From: Bacillota bacterium
Lineage (GTDB): Bacteria > Bacillota > Clostridia > Lachnospirales > Lachnospiraceae
Reading direction: 5' to 3'
Assembly (NCBI GenBank): GCA_023414985.1
Contig: JAEZLY010000147.1
Span: forward strand, 1-5,029
Length of the DNA: 5,029 bases
A program made the translations under genes and the position numbers. Positions within the stretch are counted from its first letter, which is position 1. The number at the start of each line of letters is the position of its first letter. Shown piece after piece: positions 1 through 5,029 of the stretch. The notes under the pieces are model-generated. The model did no database searches. It had not been told where the DNA came from and worked only from the letters and a program-made list of their open reading frames with translations.

Positions 1-2119
1 CCTCTATCTTGGTCATTCCGCTGGAAATCCAGACTTCACTGAGGCTGGGACAGAAGCGGAAGGCATAGGCACCCACTGAGGTGATATTATTGGGCAGCTT
101 GACGGTCTCCAGACCACTGTCGGTAAATGCGCTGCGTCCGATCGTCTTCAGTGTCTTCGGAAATGTAATCGCTGTCAGATTAGAGCAATATGCAAAAGCA
201 TAATCTTCAATGGTTCTCAGTTCTGCCGGTAGCTCTATTGATTTCAAATTAGAACAGTTTTTGAAGGTGCTTCTTGCAATGGTCGTAATATTCTTCGGAA
301 GAATTACCTTAACCAGGGAATCATTATTGCTGAAGGTATAAGGAGCTATGAATATAATGCTTTGCGGGATCGTCAGCTCTTTATCGCTTCCGGTGTATTT
401 TACAAGGAAGCCGTTATCCGTAATGACCATATTGTTCTTTTCGTTTGCCAGTATCCACTTTGTACCTGTAAATACATAACCACCGATTGATGCAAGAGTC
501 TCCGGAAGATCAACAGAGGTAAGACTTGCACAACCATTATAAGCATATTCACCTAAGCTTTCCACTCCCTCAGGAACTGCAGCTTCTGTCAGGGAACGGC
601 AGTCAGCAAAGGCATAAGCACCAATTGCTTTGATGGAAGAGGGAAGTTTGATCTTCGCTAAAGAAGTACAATTACGGAATATACCGCTTGATAGTTCGCT
701 TAATTTATCAGGAAGGCTGACCTTTATAAGGTTTACGCATTCGGAAAAGGCGTCTGTGCCAATGATGGACACTGAGTCCGGAACTGTAAGTTCAGAAAGC
801 TGCTGACATCTCTGGAATGCTGAGCTTCCGATTGTCGTAAGGGTATCCGGCAATTTTATGCTGATTAAGCTGCGGCAATCGCTGAAGGTACCATTACCGA
901 TTTCTGTGGTATCCTCTGCTAAAGTAACATATAAGAGTTTCCGGCATCCGCTGAATAGGTTCGCGCTTAATTCAGTAATGTTCTCCGGAAGAGTAATCTG
1001 TTTTAGGCTATCACAATTACTGAAGGCTGCACTGCCAAGATACTTAAGCTCTGCAGGAAGGATAACTTCAGTCAATGCACAGCTATCAAAGGCATTGTTA
1101 CCGATCGATGTTACGGAATCCGGTATGATGATATCATCCAGTTTGGAACAGCCGGAGAAGGTTCCTGCTTCAATGGAAGTAATCTTTTCCGGAAGGTTGA
1201 CTGTAGTTAACGAGGAGCAGCCTGAGAAGGCATTGGCATCAATGCGGCTCACATTAACCGGAATCAGAATACTCTTAAGCTTAGAGCAGCCGGAAAGCAT
1301 ATTCTGTGATATTACGGTCAGGTTCTTCGGCAAATCGATGCTGGTCAGGTTAGAGCAATATGCAAAAGCATTCGGACCGATTTCGGTTACTGAATCGGGA
1401 ATGCTGATTGAAGTCAATGCGTTACAGTATTGGAAGGTCTCACTCTGGATCGCGGTAACCCCACTCGGGATATTGATTTTCTTCAGGCGAGAGCATTCTC
1501 TGAAAGCCTGCTTCCCTATGTAGTTAACCGAAGACGGGAGCTGCAGGGAACTCAGTTTTTGACAACCCTGAAAAGCTCTTCTTGCAATAGAGGTCAGAGC
1601 GCTGTCCTTCGGAATGCTGAAGGAGGATAGTTTATAACAATAGCTGAAGGCTTCAATACTGATGGATTTGACTGTCTTTGGCAGCGCAAGCTTACTTAAG
1701 TTGCTGCAGCCGCTGAAGGCGCTTTCCCCGATATAGGTAAGCTGATCCGGTAAGGAAAGGCTCTTTAATCTGCCGCAGCCGGAAAATGCATGATAGGGAA
1801 TGCTTTTAATCTTATCGGGCAGATTGATTTTTGATAAGGAGTAGCAATTGGAAAAAGCTTCATCCTCTATTTTGATAATACTATCAGGCAGCAGGATGGT
1901 TGTTACTTTGCCGTTATCATAAAAAGCACGCTTTCCGATGGTGGTTATGCCGTCCGGTACATTGACAGTCTTGGATGATCCGTTATAGGCAAGCAGGACC
2001 CCATCTTTAATCAGGAAATCGCTTGATTTCGCCTCAACTGTAGCTGTAGGAAGCAGGGCAATCAACAATGCGGAAAGGACGAACAGCAGTCCGATCACTT
2101 GTTTTACTTTGGTTCTCAT
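1..2119 (-). CDS. BspA-type leucine-rich-repeat secreted surface protein, C-terminus off the window
   Basis: The frame from ATG at 2119 is open to the left edge, giving 706 codons with no stop, so the C-terminus is not visible. A GGAGG six bases upstream supports the start. Residues 1-30 form a signal peptide: Lys/Arg near the N-terminus, a hydrophobic core around 8-23, and probable cleavage after VEA at 30. Residues 34-58 look like an N-terminal cap. From 59 onward there are 27 repeats plus the start of another, mostly 23 residues, of pattern xxIgxxAFxxCxxLxxIxLPxxv, which is the LRR_5/BspA pattern. Repeat 5 has 25 residues, repeats 13 and 26 have 22, and repeat 22 has 46 because of a cap-like insertion. 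Family members are exported proteins often tied to adhesion or protein binding; the ligand here is unknown. Any wall anchor would lie off the left edge. The family call is firm, the function is not. Confidence 0.93.
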   Translation of the reverse strand, partial: MRTKVKQVIGLLFVLSALLIALLPTATVEAKSSDFLIKDGVLLAYNGSSKTVNVPDGITTIGKRAFYDNGKVTTILLPDSIIKIEDEAFSNCYSLSKINLPDKIKSIPYHAFSGCGRLKSLSLPDQLTYIGESAFSGCSNLSKLALPKTVKSISIEAFSYCYKLSSFSIPKDSALTSIARRAFQGCQKLSSLQLPSSVNYIGKQAFRECSRLKKINIPSGVTAIQSETFQYCNALTSISIPDSVTEIGPNAFAYCSNLTSIDLPKNLTVISQNMLSGCSKLKSILIPVNVSRIDANAFSGCSSLTTVNLPEKITSIEAGTFSGCSKLDDIIIPDSVTSIGNNAFDSCALTEVILPAELKYLGSAAFSNCDSLKQITLPENITELSANLFSGCRKLLYVTLAEDTTEIGNGTFSDCRSLISIKLPDTLTTIGSSAFQRCQQLSELTVPDSVSIIGTDAFSECVNLIKVSLPDKLSELSSGIFRNCTSLAKIKLPSSIKAIGAYAFADCRSLTEAAVPEGVESLGEYAYNGCASLTSVDLPETLASIGGYVFTGTKWILANEKNNMVITDNGFLVKYTGSDKELTIPQSIIFIAPYTFSNNDSLVKVILPKNITTIARSTFKNCSNLKSIELPAELRTIEDYAFAYCSNLTAITFPKTLKTIGRSAFTDSGLETVKLPNNITSVGAYAFRFCPSLSEVWISSGMTKIE
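83..1945 (-). repeat. Tandem 69-bp coding repeats of the LRR array
   Basis: The coding sequence for residues 59-679 repeats with a mainly 69-bp period, giving repeats 1-26; repeat 27 and the start of repeat 28 continue to the left edge. Conserved positions are Ile at position 3, Phe at 8, Cys at 11, Leu at 14 and Leu/Ile-Pro at about 19-20 of each unit. The DNA is much more diverged than the protein pattern, so most units are old. An exception is the 22-base run shared by repeats 9 and 25. This is a protein repeat within one gene and not a mobile or CRISPR-type array. Confidence 0.85.
356..463 (-). repeat. Cap-like break inside the LRR array (within repeat 22)
   Basis: Repeat 22 starts normally (ASIGGYVFTG) and then, instead of the usual Cys-x-x-Leu step, runs through TKWILANEKN into a stretch reading MVITDNGFLVKYTGSDKELT, followed by IPQSI at residues 584-588. 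This resembles the N-terminal cap of the same protein (residues 35-58: FLIKDGVLLAYNGSSKTVNV, then PDGI). The regular 23-residue period resumes at residue 589. Such internal re-capping is familiar in BspA-like proteins and probably separates the repeat stack into two solenoid blocks. The boundaries were placed by hand from the repeat register. Confidence 0.75.
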
Positions 2120-2125
2120 GGGACA

Positions 2126-2130
2126 CCTCC
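2126..2130 (-). promoter_or_regulatory. Ribosome-binding site of the LRR protein gene
   Basis: Read on the minus strand this is GGAGG followed by TGTCCC and ATG. The six-base spacing is ideal. The site fixes the start at 2119, which also places the signal peptide exactly at the N-terminus. Confidence 0.85.
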
Positions 2131-2186
2131 ATTAATTTTTATAATCTTATTTTCTTCACAGGTTATTATCAAAAAGCTCCTTAAAC

Positions 2187-2216
2187 ATTGTATTCCATAT
2201 AATGGGGTTAAAGCAA
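2187..2216 (-). promoter_or_regulatory. Possible sigma-A promoter for the LRR protein gene
   Basis: On the minus strand a TTGCTT (2216-2211) and a TACAAT (2192-2187) are separated by 18 bases. The -10 matches the TATAAT consensus at five of six positions; the -35 matches only its TTG. This would leave a 5' untranslated region of roughly 60 bases ending in the GGAGG site. The spacer follows a likely terminator, so a promoter is expected here, but the exact elements are uncertain. Confidence 0.4.
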
Positions 2217-2285
2217 GAGTTTAGGATAAAAATTAAGGAAACCGTAAGGTGTCATATATTACCACCAGTCTCTGAATATATAGAA

Positions 2286-2312
2286 AAGGTCCCTATAGGT
2301 AATAGGGACCTT
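2286..2312 (-). terminator. Perfect 11-bp hairpin overlapping the stop codon, probable intrinsic terminator
   Basis: Positions 2286-2296 and 2302-2312 are perfect reverse complements (AAGGTCCCTAT / ATAGGGACCTT) around a five-base loop. On the minus strand the hairpin is followed by TTCTATATATT, so the transcript reads CCUUUUCUAUAUAUU at its 3' side. That is a modest U-rich tract, not a classic long one. The last codons and the TAG stop (2295-2293) of the degenerate EAL gene lie inside the structure. On the plus strand no T-run follows, so it would act in one direction only. Confidence 0.65.
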
Positions 2313-4167
2313 CAAGATTATCAACTCCAAGTGAAATAAGCAGATCTGCTAATTCTTTTGAATCTACACCATCTGCAATGATCATTATCTGTAACTGCTT
2401 CATCATGGCAATAGTACTCTTTAGTACAGTAAGACCTTTTTCATTATCAAGGCAAGCTTTTACGATGGATTGATCCAGCTTGACGAACTCGAAAGGAACA
2501 TATTTAAAATAATCAAGGCTGTTATAGCCTGTGCCGAATTGATCCAGAATAAAGGTAACACCATGGCTTTTCATGGAAAGGATATTCTGCAGGATGGTGG
2601 GCTGTACGTAGGATACAGTTGCTTCTGACATCTCAATCCCAAGACGATGATAGTCAATCTTATATTTATTAAGTAAGGCGCTGTAATGCTTGATCAGATC
2701 ATCCTGCATCATCTGAACGGCTGTCAGGTTGACATTCATGTATACGATATCATCTCCGGATGACTGAAGCTCTTCGACATAGATACAGATATCTTCAAAG
2801 ATATTCTCATGTATTTTCTTTAAACGGCGGTAATCCTCCGTAACGTTGTCCAGTTCACCCGGGGACACGTAAATCGGTGGATCCATCGGAAGCTTGAGGA
2901 GGGGTTCTCTCGATATAATTCTGTTCTCGGATACGGAATAAAGCGGCATGAAGCAGAGCTCGTACTTGCAGCTTTCAACAATATCCCAGAGCTTCTTTTG
3001 CAATTCCGTATGATATTTTTTTAGGTTAATATTAAGCTCATCCACAGTAAGAAGAACGCTTCTTGAGCTGATCATGTTCTTACTGTAGTATTCGATATAG
3101 TAAATAATCTCATTAATCTCACCGATGTCCTTCGGATAGGAAAGCTCCAGCATCTGAACAGAAAGAGACAGCTTGGTATTCAGGATATCCCATTTGGAAT
3201 ATTCGAACTTGACGGAGATATGGTTTAATAACCGGTTCTTCTCTTCCGAAGAAAGATCATTTCTAAGCATAACCGCGAATAAACCGTCCTGAAGATTAAT
3301 TGCGGGATATGCCCTGCCTAAGGAACTTAAATATGAGGATACTTCCGTAAGAATTGCAAACCAATAATTCAGACCGAAGGTATAATTAATAATTGCTTTA
3401 TCCTCCAGTTTGATCAGTATAAGTGTAAAAGGAGACTTATTTTTTAAGTCGAGCTGCATACGTCTGATCAATGCGTCTTTCGTAAAGAGTCCGGCGGAAT
3501 CTACCAAAGATTCCTCTGAATTCTGTATGACGATGAAAAGCAGTAGTTGGCAGACAGCAATACCAAAATTCTGTATCAGAATGTTAAGATACAATTCAAG
3601 CGCAATAAAAAATATGACAACGAAAGAGAAGGAAGTAAGCAAATATCGTACTCTCCGGGCGATATATTTCCTATAATAAAAAATATATATAATGTTTAAA
3701 AGAAGATAATAACCTGTCTGAACGAAAAGCAATGCAAATCCGACTCCATGGCGGTAATTCATATTACTGTCCACATAAAAGAACATTTTTGTCCAATAGT
3801 TGATTAGCAGAAGGGTACCAGATACAAGAATCGGAGTAAAAAGGATGATCTTCTCCCTGGTTTCCAATTGCCGCAGCCGGTCAATCAGCGTCAGTATGTA
3901 GAGGGAGGAGAGGAAAGGGATACTACTCTGGAGTAGATAGTAGATCAGTACGGACATATAGACAGACCAAGTAGGAATACTGCCGATATGCCGGATCGCA
4001 GCTTCACTGAGGATGTCAAATATGCAGGAGGTCATACTTACCCAGAGTAACAGCTCAAAGAACCTGCTTTGCTTATCCTTAATATGTTTTTTGACATAGA
4101 AGAGGTATATCGTACAAATGTATATGATTAATGCACTGTTACAGTAATAATAGTTTAGCAAATACAT
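2293..4167 (-). CDS. Seven-helix membrane protein with degenerate GGDEF and degenerate EAL domains
   Basis: This 624-residue protein has about seven hydrophobic helices (near residues 5-25, 36-56, 68-94, 106-125, 143-165, 175-196, 199-215), probably a membrane sensor. A GGDEF-like domain follows at about 217-370. It keeps the entry segment (LVDSAGLFTKDAL at 221-233), but the GGDEF signature is replaced by NLQDGLF (291-297), so diguanylate cyclase activity is unlikely. An EAL domain occupies about 386-624. It keeps the EAL glutamate (421), N480, E512, E515, D542 and K563, but has EPL for EAL, M407 where the phosphodiesterase motif has Gln, DQFGTG for DDFGTG (Q543), DGVD for EGVE (599-602), and E619 for the conserved Gln. 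It stops at GPYYL, without the usual terminal strand and helix. It is probably a pseudo-enzyme that senses or binds c-di-GMP, or that regulates its neighbour; weak activity cannot be excluded. The gene lies 36 bases after the upstream EAL gene, probably in one operon. Confidence 0.9.
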   Translation of the reverse strand: MYLLNYYYCNSALIIYICTIYLFYVKKHIKDKQSRFFELLLWVSMTSCIFDILSEAAIRHIGSIPTWSVYMSVLIYYLLQSSIPFLSSLYILTLIDRLRQLETREKIILFTPILVSGTLLLINYWTKMFFYVDSNMNYRHGVGFALLFVQTGYYLLLNIIYIFYYRKYIARRVRYLLTSFSFVVIFFIALELYLNILIQNFGIAVCQLLLFIVIQNSEESLVDSAGLFTKDALIRRMQLDLKNKSPFTLILIKLEDKAIINYTFGLNYWFAILTEVSSYLSSLGRAYPAINLQDGLFAVMLRNDLSSEEKNRLLNHISVKFEYSKWDILNTKLSLSVQMLELSYPKDIGEINEIIYYIEYYSKNMISSRSVLLTVDELNINLKKYHTELQKKLWDIVESCKYELCFMPLYSVSENRIISREPLLKLPMDPPIYVSPGELDNVTEDYRRLKKIHENIFEDICIYVEELQSSGDDIVYMNVNLTAVQMMQDDLIKHYSALLNKYKIDYHRLGIEMSEATVSYVQPTILQNILSMKSHGVTFILDQFGTGYNSLDYFKYVPFEFVKLDQSIVKACLDNEKGLTVLKSTIAMMKQLQIMIIADGVDSKELADLLISLGVDNLEGPYYL

Positions 4168-4203
4168 TCCTCCTCCGGAGTTTTTTCTGCCGGTACGATT
4201 TGG
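4168..4203 (-). other. 36-base junction between the two EAL genes
   Basis: The spacer holds the ribosome-binding site of the downstream gene and a short CTCCGGAG palindrome (4173-4180) that overlaps it. There is no stem followed by a T-run and no clear promoter. Co-transcription of the two EAL genes is therefore likely. The palindrome is too short to be claimed as a regulatory hairpin. Confidence 0.55.
4169..4176 (-). promoter_or_regulatory. Ribosome-binding site of the degenerate GGDEF/EAL gene
   Basis: On the minus strand the bases before ATG at 4167 read GGAGGAGG and then A. The upstream GGAGG copy is four bases from the ATG, which is short; the second GGA abuts the start. A TTG at codon 3 (4161-4159) would have a more usual spacing of ten bases, so the true start could be two codons later. 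The protein is essentially unchanged either way. Confidence 0.7.
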
Positions 4204-5029
4204 CTAATCAGCCGGTTTGATATTTTTCTCAGTAATAAAGGTTAGGAAATCCTCTGAAGGGATCGGTTTAGAGAAGTAATAACCCTGCAGATAATTTACA
4301 CCCAGCTTAGCCAAGGTATCTGCCTGCTCCTGTGTCTCGACTCCTTCGGCAATCAGCTCGATATGCAGGCTCTTCATCATCGCGATGGTACTTTCCAGGG
4401 ATATTCTGCCGGAAGGGTTTTTAAAATAATCCCAGACGATACTCTTGTCCAATTTTACGAAATGGAAGGGAAGTTCAAGAATATAGTTCACGTTGGAATA
4501 GCCGCTTCCGTAATCATCGAGGGCAAAGGACATTCCGCTCTTATTAAGTTCCTCAAAAAGAGAGCGGACAACTTCAGGGGTGTTAACGGCAACTGTTTCC
4601 GTAATCTCCAGACATATTTGCTCCGGTCTGACCTTGTACTTCTTCATTAAAGCGGGTAATTGCTCCTTTAAATTACTCTGCATACACTGAACCACGGAGA
4701 GGTTAACCTCTATGTAACGAATACCCTTTTCAGAAAGTGATGAATGCTTAAAAAAGGAACACACCATCTCAAAAATCTGCATCCCTAATTTAGTTATCGT
4801 ACCGTCACGTTCCGTCAAGGGGATGAATTCATCCGGTGGGATAAAGCCAAGTTCAGGATCTCTTAATCGAACCAACGCTTCTGCAGAAATAAAGCTCTGA
4901 TCCTGAACAGAATAGATTGGTTGATAGTATACTTCAAAGGAGTGATTGATCATCGCACGGGCTATCGCCTTTCTGACTTGCTGTTCCCGTTTATGATTAC
5001 TGATACTGATCTCACTGATACCGGTCTGC
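4204..5029 (-). CDS. EAL-domain cyclic-di-GMP phosphodiesterase, N-terminus off the window
   Basis: The protein would hydrolyse cyclic di-GMP to linear pGpG. The frame is open from the TAG at 4206-4204 to the right edge, giving 274 visible residues. The ATG at 4953 is internal: the 25 codons before it continue in frame and read like a domain linker (REQQVRKAIARA) leading into the EAL fold. Numbered from the first visible codon, the active-site set is complete: YQP (Q36), EAL (50-52), VNLS (N109), LEITE (E141, E144), DDYGSG (D171, D172), KLD (K192, D194), EGVE (E228, E231) and LQGYYFSKPI (Q248). An active phosphodiesterase is expected. The missing N-terminus often carries GGDEF, PAS or membrane segments in this family, but none can be seen here. 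It is related to the next gene downstream, with nearly matching blocks such as STIAMMK. Confidence 0.92.
   Translation of the reverse strand, partial: QTGISEISISNHKREQQVRKAIARAMINHSFEVYYQPIYSVQDQSFISAEALVRLRDPELGFIPPDEFIPLTERDGTITKLGMQIFEMVCSFFKHSSLSEKGIRYIEVNLSVVQCMQSNLKEQLPALMKKYKVRPEQICLEITETVAVNTPEVVRSLFEELNKSGMSFALDDYGSGYSNVNYILELPFHFVKLDKSIVWDYFKNPSGRISLESTIAMMKSLHIELIAEGVETQEQADTLAKLGVNYLQGYYFSKPIPSEDFLTFITEKNIKPAD

Larger units (their letters stand above)
2120..2285. other. Intergenic spacer between the degenerate EAL gene and the LRR gene
   Basis: This A/T-rich spacer separates the terminator-like hairpin from the LRR gene start. It holds the probable promoter and ribosome-binding site of the LRR gene. 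I see no convincing small ORF, tRNA or other RNA gene in it. I looked for a c-di-GMP riboswitch because of the neighbouring genes and did not recognise one. Confidence 0.6.

Noticed and set aside
858..1523. Plus-strand open frame of 221 codons with internal repetition
   Set aside because: It is antisense to the LRR gene, and its repetition (SLEQPEK-like units every 23 residues) mirrors the 69-bp repeats of that gene. It has no ribosome-binding site and no sensible protein features.
1430..1630. Short plus-strand open frame
   Set aside because: Antisense shadow within the LRR gene with no ribosome-binding site and no recognisable domain.
83..1945. Regularly spaced repeats that could suggest CRISPR or a minisatellite
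   Set aside because: The units are diverged, continuous, in frame at 69 bp and encode LRR repeats. There are no conserved repeats with unique spacers.
2194..2226. Sigma-D (flagellar/motility type) promoter upstream of the LRR gene
   Set aside because: A TAAA is followed after 15 bases by CATTATAT, only a partial match to the CCGATAT-type -10. It is weaker than the overlapping sigma-A candidate.
2120..2285. c-di-GMP riboswitch upstream of the LRR gene
   Set aside because: The context invites it, but I could not find the paired stems and conserved bases of the GEMM classes, and the likely leader of about 60 bases is too short.
2200..2295. Frameshift that would restore the normal EAL C-terminus after the stop
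   Set aside because: Reading on in the same frame gives no SKPI-like strand or terminal helix, and I saw no convincing continuation in the sequence beyond the hairpin.
3410..3676. Plus-strand open frame of 88 codons
   Set aside because: Lies entirely opposite the well-supported GGDEF/EAL membrane protein and shows no features of its own.
4363..4650. Plus-strand open frame of 95 codons
   Set aside because: Antisense to the conserved EAL catalytic region; the minus-strand frame has all the family motifs.

Overview
The window looks like chromosomal DNA of a low-to-moderate G+C Gram-positive anaerobe, most likely a clostridium of the Lachnospiraceae type. This is inferred from strong GGAGG ribosome-binding sites, A/T-rich spacers, a BspA-type leucine-rich-repeat surface protein, and a seven-helix membrane GGDEF/EAL protein of a style I associate with that group. 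No RNA gene, insertion sequence, CRISPR array or origin is visible. The species cannot be named from the sequence alone.

All three genes are on the minus strand, so transcription runs from the right edge to the left edge. (1) From 5029 to 4204 lies the C-terminal part of a cyclic-di-GMP phosphodiesterase. Its EAL domain keeps every catalytic residue that can be checked. Its reading frame stays open to the window edge, so its N-terminus is missing here. (2) After 36 bases comes a complete 624-residue protein (4167 to 2293) with about seven membrane helices, a GGDEF-like domain that has lost its signature, and an EAL domain with several active-site substitutions and an abrupt C-terminus. Its stop codon lies inside a perfect 11-bp inverted repeat that probably acts as the transcription terminator. 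(3) A spacer of about 170 bases carries a plausible promoter and ribosome-binding site for the third gene, which runs from 2119 off the left edge. It encodes a secreted protein with a signal peptide and at least 27 cysteine-containing repeats of about 23 residues (LRR_5/BspA family). The array is broken once by a segment resembling the N-terminal cap.

Functionally, the right half is a c-di-GMP signalling locus. It pairs a probably active phosphodiesterase with a membrane-bound, probably inactive relative that may sense, bind or regulate instead of catalyse. The left half encodes a probable cell-surface or adhesion protein with its own promoter. A link between the two (c-di-GMP control of surface display or attachment) is suggested only by adjacency and shared strand. 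The observations most worth following are the active/degenerate EAL pair, the stop codon buried in a terminator that trims the EAL fold, and the internally re-capped LRR array with a recently shared DNA segment.
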